From Cupriavidus sp. U2 (GTDB taxonomy: Bacteria; Pseudomonadota; Gammaproteobacteria; Burkholderiales; Burkholderiaceae): DNA of 64,000 nucleotides. Shown piece by piece: positions 26,639-36,905 of this stretch. How positions within the stretch are numbered: position 1 is the stretch's first letter; every line of letters starts with the position of its first letter. Made by a program: the position numbers and the translations under genes. Below the pieces are notes generated by a model. The model did not search any database. It was not told where the DNA came from and saw only the letters and a program-made list of their open reading frames with translations. Location of the stretch: positions 124,001 through 188,000 of the forward strand of contig NZ_RCOG02000026.1 in assembly GCF_009663685.2 (NCBI RefSeq), in the 5' to 3' direction.

Positions 26639-27761
26639 GGAATCTCCGGGTCGAAAAGGTGTCCAGCTCCGGCGCCAGCGCCCCGGCGGCGATCATCGGG
26701 GCCAGGTGCATGGCGTGCGTGGCGGCCAGCGTCACGCCGCTATGGCACGTGACAATGAACGCGCCGGGATGCGTGGCCGACTGCTCGTAGACCGGAAAGC
26801 CGTCCTTGGCGCGCACGCGCAGGGCTGACCAGGCGCGCACGGCGCGGACGTCGCGCAGCGCCGGCAGCGTCCGCACGGCGCGGTCGGCCAGCGTGGCCAG
26901 CACCGGCAGCGTGGTCACATGGTCGGCATAGCCGGCGTCTTCCTGCGAATCGCCGACCAGCCAGCTGCCTTCGTCGTTCTGGCGCAGCGTGACCAGCGGG
27001 GTGTCCAGCAGGCGGCGCGTGCGCTCCAGCACCAGGATCTGGCCACGCTGCGGCGCCATCGGCAGGTCGATGCCCACCATGGCGCCCAGGTCGCCGTTGC
27101 GCAGGCCGCCGGCCAGCACGATCTTGCGCGCCCGCACCTCGCCGTTCGGCGTGGTCAGCACGAAATCGCCGCCGGGCTGCTGCACGATATCGGTGACGCC
27201 ATGGTGCGGCAGGTATTCGACCCCACTGATGCTGAACGCGGTATGGAACGCGCGCAGCAGCTTGAGCGGATTGACGATGCCGTCGTGCGGCGTCCAGATC
27301 GCGCCGGTCACGTCCGGGCCCAGGCCGGGCACCAGCGACGCCGCCTGATGGTGATCGAGCAGCTTCCACTCGTACGGCTCGACGCCGGGCTGGGACATCA
27401 GCGTATTGACCCACGCCAGGCGGGCTTCCACCTCGTAGTCGCCCATCAGCGGCGTGAGGCCGCCTTTCTGTTCCAGCGCGACGTCGATGCCGGTTTCCTT
27501 GAACAGGTCGGCCGCCAGTTGCGGCCACAGGCGCGTGGAATGCAGCGTCCAGCGGCTGTAGGCACCCATGCCGTAGCCCTTGCTCTGCAGCCAGACCAGG
27601 CCGAAATTGCCGCGCGAGGCGCGCAGGGCGATATCGCCCTCGTCCAGCACGGCGATGGTACCGACGCGATTGCGCAAGCCGTAGGCCACGGCGGAGCCGA
27701 CCAGGCCGCCGCCCACCACGGCGACGTCGAATACGGGGTATCGGGGGCTGGAGGCCACCAT
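26622..27761 (-). CDS. DAO-type FAD oxidoreductase subunit (HcnC/OoxB-like)
   Basis: A 379-residue D-amino-acid-oxidase-fold subunit that carries the substrate-oxidising flavin. It starts with VAVVGGGLVGSAVAYGLRNR and contains the family blocks GNFGLVWLQSKG, IVLAGGLRNGDLGAMVGIDLPMAPQRGQILV and a C-terminal CHSGVTLAATHAMHLAPMIAAG closing the FAD site. The ATG at 27761 has GGGAGG 8 nt upstream; the longer open frame to 27851 lacks a site. It is the first gene of the three-subunit operon, and the LysR gene lies upstream on the same strand. Confidence 0.85.
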   Translation of the reverse strand: MVASSPRYPVFDVAVVGGGLVGSAVAYGLRNRVGTIAVLDEGDIALRASRGNFGLVWLQSKGYGMGAYSRWTLHSTRLWPQLAADLFKETGIDVALEQKGGLTPLMGDYEVEARLAWVNTLMSQPGVEPYEWKLLDHHQAASLVPGLGPDVTGAIWTPHDGIVNPLKLLRAFHTAFSISGVEYLPHHGVTDIVQQPGGDFVLTTPNGEVRARKIVLAGGLRNGDLGAMVGIDLPMAPQRGQILVLERTRRLLDTPLVTLRQNDEGSWLVGDSQEDAGYADHVTTLPVLATLADRAVRTLPALRDVRAVRAWSALRVRAKDGFPVYEQSATHPGAFIVTCHSGVTLAATHAMHLAPMIAAGALAPELDTFSTRRFHVQTN

Positions 27762-27926
27762 CAGCGGCGCCTCCCGTGGGGATTGTGCGGGCCCTGGGCC
27801 CTGCTGGAATTCATGTCGGCTACTCGCAAGAATCGTGACACCACCGGCCATCTGGGACGATCTGGCCGGTGTGTCTGTCCGGACGAGTATTGCGGAGCCA
27901 GCACCCCGGACGCAAATACGAGTCTG

Positions 27927-28850
27927 TCAGGCGGTCATACCAAAACCTGATAGGGTGGCCGGCAGGGATGCCGTTTCGGTGGCGATCACCTCGATCATCC
28001 GTTCGGTGAACCGGTCCACCAGCACATTGGCCGGCCGGTTGCGGGCCAGCAGCAGGTAGCTGACAAACGGGATCTGCGGCCGGAATGGCCGGATGACGAC
28101 TTCCGCGGCGTGCATGCGCGCAACCAGCGGATTGACGATGCCGACCCCCAGGCCCAGGCCGACCATCTTGCAGATGGTGGCACCGTAGGGGGTCTCGAAG
28201 TGCATCACGCGCCGGTCGTCGCTGGCGAACGCGGCATCCACGGCAGCGCGCAGGCCGTCGCCATGGCTCATCGAGATGAACGATTCCCCGGCCAGGTCGG
28301 CGGGCGTGATGGCATCGAGCGCGGCAAGCCGGTGTCCGGGCGGCAGCACGCAACAGCCCGACAGTTCGGCCACGGGCCGGGCTTCGGTCACGGCGGCGGG
28401 CGGCAGGAACGAAACCAGCCCCAGATCGCAGTAGCGGCTGCCGACCTGGTCGGCCACCAGCTGGGTGCTGCCGGTTTCCATGGCCACGTTGACGTCGGGG
28501 TACTCGGCATGAAACCGCTGCAGCACGAGCGGCAGCACGGTCATTGCCAGCGACGGCACGGTGGCAATGCGCAGGCGGCCCTTGCCGAACTGGCGGATAT
28601 TGCGCGCGGCGTCCTTCAGCGCGTCAAGGCCGACGAAGGCGCGTTCGACCTCGCGCACGAAGGCCAGCCCTTCTTCGGTCGGATGCAGGCGCCCCGCCGT
28701 GCGCGTGAAGAGTGTCAGGCCGGTGGAGTATTCGAGCTGGGCGATGAGCCGGCTCACGTTTGGCTGCGACGTATAGAGCTCGGTGGCCGCCGCGGTCATC
28801 GAGCCGGACCGCATGACTGCCTGGAACGCGTGGATTTCCTTGAACTTCAT
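27927..28850 (-). CDS. LysR family regulator (opine-catabolism type)
   Basis: A 307-residue LysR protein with the N-terminal winged HTH (IHAFQAVMRSGSMTAAATELYTSQPNVSRLIAQLEYSTG) and the periplasmic-binding-like effector domain. 'MKFKEIHAFQ' and 'GSMTAAA' are typical of the OccR/NocR branch that controls opine oxidases. It is followed at 166 bp by the dehydrogenase operon, its likely target. Two similar segments upstream of its start (around 28891-28905 and 28922-28937, both containing the hexamer TATGGG) may be binding sites. Confidence 0.85.
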   Translation of the reverse strand: MKFKEIHAFQAVMRSGSMTAAATELYTSQPNVSRLIAQLEYSTGLTLFTRTAGRLHPTEEGLAFVREVERAFVGLDALKDAARNIRQFGKGRLRIATVPSLAMTVLPLVLQRFHAEYPDVNVAMETGSTQLVADQVGSRYCDLGLVSFLPPAAVTEARPVAELSGCCVLPPGHRLAALDAITPADLAGESFISMSHGDGLRAAVDAAFASDDRRVMHFETPYGATICKMVGLGLGVGIVNPLVARMHAAEVVIRPFRPQIPFVSYLLLARNRPANVLVDRFTERMIEVIATETASLPATLSGFGMTA

Positions 28851-28937
28851 GCCAGGGTCTTTGGATGGATGCTGCGGCGATGGTATAGCAAATCCGTATG
28901 GGAATCCCTGGCAGAACGATAAGCCGGTATGGGCTGC

Positions 28938-29612
28938 CTATGCAGTAGGCGGTCCAGGTGGCGCCGGAGGCTCCCAGAGGATGTCCTGCAGCGGGGCGCG
29001 CTTGCGCCAGCCTTCCTGCTCGAGCATCGGCGCCGCGTAGAAGGCCGGCACCGGCCCCAGGCAGAGCAGCCCGAATGGTTTTGCGCCGGGGGGCAGACCC
29101 AGTTCGCGCGCCAGGGCAGCGGGGTCGAACATCGATACCCAGCCCAGACCGAGATTCTCGGCGCGCGCGGCCAGCCAGAGGTTCTGCACCGCACAGGCGG
29201 CAGACGCCCACGCCATTTCGGCGGGCATGCTGCGGCGTCCGAATACCGTGCCGTCGTCGGGTGCCAGGATCACCGCCAGCAATTCGGCGCAGTCGCGCAT
29301 GCCCTCCACCTTGAGCCGCAGGAATTCGGCGCCGCGTTCGCCCAGTGCCTGGGCCGTGGCCTGCCGTTCGGCTTCCACCAGCGGCGCCAGGCGCGAGCGC
29401 CAGGCCGGCGTGCTCAGGCGCATGAAGCGCCAGGGCTGCATCATGCCCACCGAGGGCGCCTGATGGGCGGCACGCAGCAGGCGTTCCAACTGGTCGTCGG
29501 GCAGTCGGGGCCCGGGCGTGAAGTGCCGGCAGTCGCGCCGCAGCGCCAGGATGCGGTACAGCGCGGCGCGCTCGGTATCGTCGACGTGAGGGCCGGGCCC
29601 GGTGTCTGCCAT
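28938..29612 (-). CDS. bluB: 5,6-dimethylbenzimidazole synthase (BluB family nitroreductase)
   Basis: A 224-residue flavin-dependent nitroreductase-fold protein. BluB cleaves reduced FMN with oxygen to form the lower ligand of vitamin B12. Diagnostic blocks are RRDCRHFTPGP, LLRAAHQAPSVGMMQPWRF, PAEMAWASAACAVQNLWLAARAENLGLGWVSMFDP, and LCLGPVPAFYA. No other cobalamin gene or B12 riboswitch is seen in the flanks. The ATG at 29612 lies 14 bp after the TlpA-like gene, so they are probably co-transcribed. Confidence 0.85.
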   Translation of the reverse strand: MADTGPGPHVDDTERAALYRILALRRDCRHFTPGPRLPDDQLERLLRAAHQAPSVGMMQPWRFMRLSTPAWRSRLAPLVEAERQATAQALGERGAEFLRLKVEGMRDCAELLAVILAPDDGTVFGRRSMPAEMAWASAACAVQNLWLAARAENLGLGWVSMFDPAALARELGLPPGAKPFGLLCLGPVPAFYAAPMLEQEGWRKRAPLQDILWEPPAPPGPPTA

Positions 29613-29626
29613 GTGTCTTGGGTAGG

Positions 29627-30214
29627 TTATGGGGTGTCGACGGGACAGGCGCCCGATGCGCAGTCGTCGGCAGCCGTGCTGGCCGGGTTGCCGGCGGGCA
29701 GGGCGGAAGGCTCCCCCTTGTCTGCACGGGAAGCCGCGCGCGCTTCGAGAATCAGTTCGGCAATATCGGCGCCCAGCGTGAGATCGTTGACCGAGCCGAA
29801 ATACTGCCGGCGCAGCAGGCCATCCGCGTCGATCAGGATCAGCGTCGGCGTGCCGCGCATGGCGTAGGCCCGCATCGTCAGCGGCACGCCGCCGTGGCCG
29901 TCGGGCATATCCACCCCAACCGGGAACGGAATCCGGTACTCGTGCAGGAACGCGCGCAGCGCCGTCGGCGTCATGGCGTCGTGGTGCTCGAATACCGTGT
30001 GCAGGCCGACCACGGCCACTTCGGACGACTGAAACGTCTGATGGATCCGCAGCGCCTGCGGCAAGCCGTGCGACACGCAGCCCGGGCACAGCATCTGGAA
30101 TGCTTCCAGAACGATGACCTTGCCGCGCAGGGCTTCGATGGACAGGGGACGGTCAGTGTTGAACCATTGCTGGACGGCCCAGGCGGGTGCGGGCTGTGGA
30201 CGAAATTCGCTCAT
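29627..30214 (-). CDS. TlpA-like thioredoxin/peroxiredoxin-fold protein
   Basis: A 195-residue protein with a thioredoxin-fold core: VIVLEAFQMLCPGCVSHGLP with the Cys43-Pro-Gly-Cys46 redox motif, a central insertion, and the cis-proline block MRGTPTLILIDADGLLRRQYFGS. No signal peptide is visible with the start at 30214, so it appears cytosolic. That start has GGAG 8 nt upstream. The C-terminal tail holds two more cysteines (DDCASGACP). It is a likely thiol-disulfide or peroxide-reducing enzyme, and it precedes bluB. Confidence 0.75.
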   Translation of the reverse strand: MSEFRPQPAPAWAVQQWFNTDRPLSIEALRGKVIVLEAFQMLCPGCVSHGLPQALRIHQTFQSSEVAVVGLHTVFEHHDAMTPTALRAFLHEYRIPFPVGVDMPDGHGGVPLTMRAYAMRGTPTLILIDADGLLRRQYFGSVNDLTLGADIAELILEARAASRADKGEPSALPAGNPASTAADDCASGACPVDTP

Positions 30215-30347
30215 GGTAGGGATCTCCGGCTGCATGACTGCGGCAGTATGCGGCGGCGAAAACTCCGTGGGATGGCGATTCGTCCAGGAAAACAGCCCGT
30301 TCGTACGCGGGGGCGTGCGACGGGCTGCGGGGGTATCCCTTGGCGCG

Positions 30348-31040
30348 TTATTCCGGCTGGGAAGGTGTTTCGGGTGTGGCGGGTGTGACGTCAGGCGTAA
30401 CGGCGGGCGACCCGGCAGGCGTGTCTGCCGCGGCGGCTTCCGGCTGCGGGGCGGCCTGCGCTTCAGCCTGGGAGGCGGCCGGCTGGGCAGCTTGCTGCGC
30501 CGCCGGCTTTGGCTGGGCCGGCTTCTGTTTCGGGCGGGCGGAGCGCAGCTGGCGGCCGCGTGCCGCATCGGCTTCGGTCACTTCGCCGGCCGGCTGGCCA
30601 GCCAGATCCAGACGCGGGGCGCCCTGCGTCAGGCAAGTCCAGTAGCGGGCGCCACGGCACCAGGTGCGGATCGCCTCGCGCAGTTCGGCTTCGGACAGGC
30701 CCAGTTCGGTGGCGTGCGTCAGCAGATCGTCGAAGATACCGATCTTGAGCGGCACCTTGGGCGCGGGGTTCTTCGGGAACGCCAGCGGGAATTTCTTTTG
30801 CAGCTTGCCGATATTGCGGACCACCGGATCGACAGGCGTCGCCGGCCTGGCCTGCTGTGCCGCCTGACCAGACGGCTTTGCGGCCGGCTTCGCCCCCGGT
30901 TTGGCGCCCGGCTTGTTCGGCCGCGACGGCTTGTTCGGCTTGGCGGCAGGCGCAGGCTGGCGCGGAGCCTTCTCGCGCGCCTCTTTCTTTGCCTGCTCGG
31001 CCAGTTTTGCCCTCAGTCCTGCCAGTTGTTCGAAACCCAT
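30348..31040 (-). CDS. proQ: ProQ/FinO family RNA-binding protein
   Basis: A 230-residue protein with a central ProQ/FinO RNA-chaperone domain (~residues 70-145: KKFPLAFPKNPAPKVPLKIGIFDDL; LSEAELREAIRTWCRGARYWTCLTQGAPRLDLAGQ). It is flanked by an N-terminal Lys/Ala/Pro-rich linker and a long C-terminal Ala/Pro/Glu/Gln-rich tail of low complexity. ProQ-type proteins bind structured 3' ends and small RNAs. The disordered arms resemble those of other beta-proteobacterial members. Confidence 0.85.
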   Translation of the reverse strand: MGFEQLAGLRAKLAEQAKKEAREKAPRQPAPAAKPNKPSRPNKPGAKPGAKPAAKPSGQAAQQARPATPVDPVVRNIGKLQKKFPLAFPKNPAPKVPLKIGIFDDLLTHATELGLSEAELREAIRTWCRGARYWTCLTQGAPRLDLAGQPAGEVTEADAARGRQLRSARPKQKPAQPKPAAQQAAQPAASQAEAQAAPQPEAAAADTPAGSPAVTPDVTPATPETPSQPE

Positions 31041-31143
31041 TGCTCTAGCTCAGTAAACGACGCGGGATTATAGCGTGGATACCGGCCGTGGCCGGTTGTC
31101 GTCGGAAAATGCCGCCCCGGCGTCACCGGGAAGGCTGAAAGGG

Positions 31144-31653
31144 TCAGCGGATCTTGCCGAACCCGTCGGCTGCCCAGCGCCCGGCGCTCTCGCGCGTCAG
31201 GCGGAAATCGGGCCGCACATTGGTGGTGGCGAGTACGTCACCGAACGGGCTGGTGGCCGTCAGCGTGCCGAATGGCTCGAACTCGTCCGGCGTGATGGCC
31301 AGCTTGACGCTGATGACCTGATCGTCCACTTCAATCGTAATTTGCTTGTTAAGCTGCGCGTGCAACTGCTGCTCGTGGCGGCGGATTACCTCGGAGGCGG
31401 TCTTCACGAGAGTTTGGTGCGCAGTGGCATCGAGCGGTTTGGGATCGACCTTGTTGCGGCCCATGGTCCAGGGGCCGACCAGGGCAGGTTCGGCGCTGCC
31501 GTCGCGGATCATCTCGACGGCCCAGCCGTCGCCGTCCTCGTTCTTGATGACGCGCGCGGTCCAGCCCTTGTCGCGCCAGAGCCGGGGCTCGTGAATCTGA
31601 TCGGGTTCGACGTGGGAGTCGGAAACCGTGGTGTCGGTGTGGGGCTGAGGCAT
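31144..31653 (-). CDS. Conserved hypothetical protein
   Basis: A 169-residue soluble protein without recognised domain. It has acidic and polar stretches (HEPRLWRDKGWTARVIKNEDGDGWAVEM), a motif GPWTMGRNKVDPKPL, and a C-terminal beta-rich part. It looks like a genuine gene by third-position bias. It shares strand with the ProQ gene 103 bp away. I cannot assign a function. Confidence 0.65.
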   Translation of the reverse strand: MPQPHTDTTVSDSHVEPDQIHEPRLWRDKGWTARVIKNEDGDGWAVEMIRDGSAEPALVGPWTMGRNKVDPKPLDATAHQTLVKTASEVIRRHEQQLHAQLNKQITIEVDDQVISVKLAITPDEFEPFGTLTATSPFGDVLATTNVRPDFRLTRESAGRWAADGFGKIR

Positions 31654-32080
31654 GACGCGGAAAAGCTGGGCTGGGGAGCGGCTGTGGCCGAAAGGCTGGC
31701 ATTCTAGCCCAGTCGCCAGCCCGCACCGTGCCGTCCGGGCACGTCTTGCATACCGCTTGCGATCATCTGGTCTGGACAGGATGGGGCGCTGGCGGTGCTG
31801 GTAATCCCATTGCGCGCTGCCGGATGGTGCCGTGTGCGCCATGTTGTTTGCCACGGCGGGCAGCATTGGGCGCCTGGCCCGCAGTCTGGAACACCGGGAA
31901 GTGGGGGCAGGGCATCCGCCCGAGGGGCCGCAATGTCGGTGCGATGCCTGACAAGGCCTAATTGGCGGGGTCAGAACAATCCTGATTGTCGCGAACGCCC
32001 GGGGTGTGATACAAGATAACTGCGCGCCCGCCATACTGGCGGCGTCGTCTTTATCTCGTTTTAGTTGGAATATTCAGAAA
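31654..32080 (+). other. Intergenic region and probable cspA leader
   Basis: A 427-bp region with no convincing gene. It separates the hypothetical gene from cspA. Cold-shock genes usually have long structured 5' leaders, and the last ~100 bp (AT-richer from 32040) is the expected leader. A weak promoter-like TTGTCG near 31987 is not matched by a clear -10 box. Confidence 0.4.
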
Positions 32081-32284
32081 ATGGCAACTGGTACCGTGAA
32101 GTGGTTTAACGATGCGAAGGGTTTTGGTTTCATCTCGCCGGATGACGGCGGTGAAGACCTGTTCGCGCACTTCTCCGAAATTCAGGGCAACGGCTTCAAG
32201 TCGCTGCAAGAAGGCCAGAAGGTCAGCTTCGAAGTGAAGCAGGGCCCCAAGGGCAAGCAGGCAGGCGCGATCAAGCCGCTGTAA
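32081..32284 (+). CDS. cspA: Cold-shock protein, CspA family
   Basis: A 67-residue single cold-shock domain. The RNA-binding motifs RNP1 (KGFGFIS) and RNP2 (DLFAHFS) are intact, and the ending AGAIKPL is typical. It binds single-stranded RNA and DNA and melts secondary structure. The ATG at 32081 is preceded by an AT-rich leader. Two hairpins follow the stop. Confidence 0.9.
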   Translation: MATGTVKWFNDAKGFGFISPDDGGEDLFAHFSEIQGNGFKSLQEGQKVSFEVKQGPKGKQAGAIKPL

Positions 32285-32311
32285 ATCCTCACGCATTGAC
32301 TGCGTGATCTG

Positions 32312-32339
32312 CGGCGCCCCGCCTTGAAACGGGGCGCCG
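32312..32339. terminator. Intrinsic terminator after cspA
   Basis: CGGCGCCCC (32312-32320) and GGGGCGCCG (32331-32339) pair perfectly, followed 6 nt later by TTTTT. A smaller CACGCA/TGCGTG hairpin precedes it at 32290-32306. It also separates cspA from the convergent sigma factor gene. Confidence 0.75.
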
Positions 32340-32366
32340 TATCACTTTTTGCTGCCGGGTTCCTGC

Positions 32367-34370
<2,004 letters not shown>

Positions 34371-34520
34371 TACATTCTCCTGGACTGGTGGCCGACGATC
34401 GTCGCGGACATGACCGTCGGTCAAGCCTGCGGGCGCGAACGAAATCGTGGAGTGGCGCACGGAACGTCGAGGCCGAATGCCTCCCGCAGAATCCAGTGTG
34501 CGCAAAATGGGGAACCGCGC

Positions 34521-34549
34521 ATCATACTTGACGATGTTGTGCGGTGCAA
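34521..34549 (-). promoter_or_regulatory. Strong sigma-70 promoter of the rpoD-type gene
   Basis: On the minus strand TTGCAC and TATGAT are separated by exactly 17 bp. This is a near-consensus housekeeping promoter and would start a transcript around 34513, giving a ~140-nt leader before the start codon. Confidence 0.65.
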
Positions 34550-34686
34550 TAACCGGCGGCCCGCTTTTTGTCGCAAAAAGGGCCGACTAGGGCGCATTAC
34601 AACAAAAAAACGCGGTTGGTGCTGTTCGCCGGTGACAGGTTCTGGTGTGGGGGCAGGCAAGGACATTTCAAGCCAAAGGATTGGCG

Positions 34687-34839
34687 ATGACTCTGGCGAC
34701 AGGTCTGGCGGATGCCAGGCGGTTTGACGCCATCGTCACCGGTACCGGGCAGGCCGGTCCTGCGCTGGCAGACCTCCTGTCATCGGCCACGCACAAAAAA
34801 AATGCCACGCGGCGGGGAACCGCGTGGCATCTGAAGTGA
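34687..34839 (+). pseudogene. Truncated start of a pyridine nucleotide-disulphide oxidoreductase
   Basis: From the ATG at 34687 the frame reads MTLATGLADARRFDAIVTG and continues TGQAGPALADLL, matching the FAD-binding N terminus (GxGxxG) of mercuric-reductase-like flavoproteins that typically start 'FDAIVIGTGQAGPALA'. After about 30 family-like residues, it runs into a terminator and ends at 34839; the CxxxxC redox region and the rest of the ~450-residue protein are absent. An AAAGGA site at proper distance survives. It appears to be the remnant of a deleted gene in the ~600-bp gap between rpoD and the acyltransferase; outside this piece and the promoter I see no other feature in that gap. Confidence 0.6.
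34795..34830 (-). terminator. Intrinsic terminator for the acyltransferase gene
   Basis: ATGCCACGCGG (34802-34812) and CCGCGTGGCAT (34820-34830) form an 11-bp perfect stem with an A8 tract at 34795-34802, i.e. a U-run on the minus strand directly after the stem. It fits termination of the minus-strand acyltransferase transcript. Confidence 0.8.
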
Positions 34840-34964
34840 AGAGAGCAGGGGAGGGGTCAACCCTGAACTCCATTGGGTCGCCCGCATTGCACGGGCGACT
34901 GCAGTGTAAGAAGACAATTCTCATTCGAACATCGGAATCTTCTGAAATTCGGGTGCGACTTGTC

Positions 34965-36005
34965 TCAGTCGCGGCCGCCCGGTGTGGGCCGCTGCGCCGC
35001 CATGAACGCATCGATTTCTTGGTCCTTGGCTTGCCACTGATCGGCAAGCCAGTGGTGAAACGCCGACCGGAAAGCCTTGTCGGTCGCGTAGTCGGCGCCG
35101 CAAAAGTCGTCGGGTATAGGAATTTGCCGAATGCGGACGACGATCCGGCCGGCACGGCCGGAGGCAAGGTGCCAGAAGCTGGGCACGCCGTCCGGGTAGA
35201 TGATCGTCGCGTCGATCATCGAGCGGAACTGGGTGCCCATGGCATTGAGCGTGGTGGCCAGCGCGCCGGCGCGGGGCTTGAGCAGGTGGCGATACGGTGA
35301 CGATTGCGCCTGCCGCCGCGCTGCCGAAAACCGCGTGCCCTCGGCAAACACCATCACGCTGGTGGGCACCAGCCTGAATTTCTCGCAGGCGCGCCGCGCG
35401 GTGTCCTGGTCCTTGCGGCCCAGCGCCGGATTGCGACGCAACTGTGCCTTGCTGTACCGCTTCATGAACGGGAAGTCCAGCGCCCACCAGGCCAGGCCAA
35501 TCACCGGCACGTAGAGCAACTGCTGCTTCAGGAAGAACTTCAGCAGCGGAATGCGCTTGTTCAGCACCCGCTGGAGCACAAAGATGTCCACCCACGACTA
35601 GTGGTTGCAGTTGACCAGATACCAGTCGTCCAGGCGCGAACCCGTATTGCCCTGAACGTCCCAGATTTGCGGTTGCAGCCGCGCGATCCAGCGGGTGTTC
35701 CGGGATACCCAGCCCGTTGCAATGCCGTTCAGCCAGGGATCCACGCGGCGGCGCACCGCTGGCGTCGGCACGGCCAGCTTGAGCAATGCCAGCGGCACGA
35801 TCGGCACAAAGCAGGCCAGCGTGTTGAGCACGAGCAGCGTGGCGCTGAGCAGGCCGGTCAGCCATGCCAGGCGTTGCGGCCGGGCCTTCGACGGCTGCCG
35901 GCCAGCGGTATCGACAGATTCGGGTGGTTGGGGTGGTTGAGGCGGGAGCGATCCGGTGCGGGAAGCACGCCGTGAGGATGCGGACGAAGGGGAGGTCGAA
36001 TTCAT
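34965..36005 (-). pseudogene. Phospholipid acyltransferase (PlsC/YihG-like) interrupted by an amber codon
   Basis: Read through one TAG, this is a ~346-residue 1-acyl-glycerol-3-phosphate-type acyltransferase. It has an N-terminal Pro-rich region, a hydrophobic segment (AWLTGLLSATLLVLNTLACFVPIVPLALL) and the acyltransferase domain. The TAG at 35598-35600 falls exactly where related proteins have Gln within the catalytic HX4D motif: ...NCNH-stop-SWVD. Downstream motifs remain intact (FAEGTRFS, the GALATTLNAMG block), and both halves are in the same frame with no other damage. One C-to-T change from CAG explains it. It may be a recent pseudogene, a sequencing error, or suppressed. Confidence 0.8.
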
Positions 36006-36154
36006 GTGCGCAAGTTTGCAAGAGCCAGAAGGCCGTCAATTTGTCCTCGATCAATTTGAAGACGTTGAAACTAAAGAATCGACGATGTGAGGGGGCGTTT
36101 CCGTGGCATGGCTGGATCGGATGATTCGTCCGATGAGGCGAACGCCCGGGCGAA

Positions 36155-36763
36155 TCAACGCTGGCCAGCGTCGGGTGATGCTGGAGCCGATGCCGGGCCG
36201 GCCGGCTTTGGCGGCCCCGCATCCAGCAGCGCGGCGATCTCGGGGTCTCGCTGGCCGATGTCCCATTCGCCGGCGTTGACCTTGGCGAATTGCTCCATGC
36301 AGAGTTGCTCGACCGCTTCGGGCTGCTCATGCTCGAGGGCCACGCGCATCACGTCGAGCTGCTGGTTGGTAAAGCTGCCGATCAGCGTGGCGTGCTGGTC
36401 CAGCAGGGTCTGGTTGGCCTGCCGCTCGCTTTCGCTGGGGGCATTGGCGGCCGCGTCTTCGAGGCGCTGGCGATAGATGCGGGCCACGGCCAGCCGCGCC
36501 GCGTTGCGGTCCAGCCAGAGTGTCCACGCTGCTTCGACGGCCTTGCGCGCCTGGGGCGCATGCTCGACACAGAAGTCGACCGTATTGCGCAGCACGGCTT
36601 CGTCCATCTGGGGCACCAGCCCGGCGGACACGACAAGCTCGCTGCGGGCGTCGGGCTGCAAAGGCGGGACCGGCGGCGTCTGCGCTTCACGCGAGCATGC
36701 CGTTGTCACAAGGGCGGCCAGGGCGGTGACCAGCATCATCTGGATGGATTCGAGGCGGTACAT
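36155..36763 (-). CDS. Putative lipoprotein of unknown function
   Basis: A 202-residue protein with a lipoprotein signal: hydrophobic core MMLVTALAALVTTAC with the lipidation cysteine at residue 23. The mature part is helical (RKAVEAAWTLWLDRNAARLAVARIYRQRLEDAA; ANQTLLDQHATLIGSFTNQQLDVM) and ends with an Ala/Pro-rich tail. No family was recognised. The start at 36763 is set by the signal sequence. Its promoter region is shared with the divergent DMT exporter. Confidence 0.65.
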   Translation of the reverse strand: MYRLESIQMMLVTALAALVTTACSREAQTPPVPPLQPDARSELVVSAGLVPQMDEAVLRNTVDFCVEHAPQARKAVEAAWTLWLDRNAARLAVARIYRQRLEDAAANAPSESERQANQTLLDQHATLIGSFTNQQLDVMRVALEHEQPEAVEQLCMEQFAKVNAGEWDIGQRDPEIAALLDAGPPKPAGPASAPASPDAGQR

Positions 36764-36905
36764 CCGGGGCAGGTTGTCTGTCGATGGGCGGCATTCTACC
36801 GGCCGGGCGCCGCCGACCCTGCACAGCGGGCGCCACGGGGCGGGTTTCGGGGACGCCAGCGGGTAGAATGCCGCTCCTCCCGCATCCATCCCAGTGCACA
36901 CGCAA

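Noticed and set aside
35598..35600. Reading the TAG as pyrrolysine or another recoded residue
   Set aside because: No pylTSBCD genes or recoding element are visible, and relatives have Gln there; a point mutation is simpler.
34921..36330. A single uninterrupted 469-codon minus-strand frame across the acyltransferase
   Set aside because: It is in another frame and lacks acyltransferase motifs; the true gene is the amber-interrupted frame beside it.
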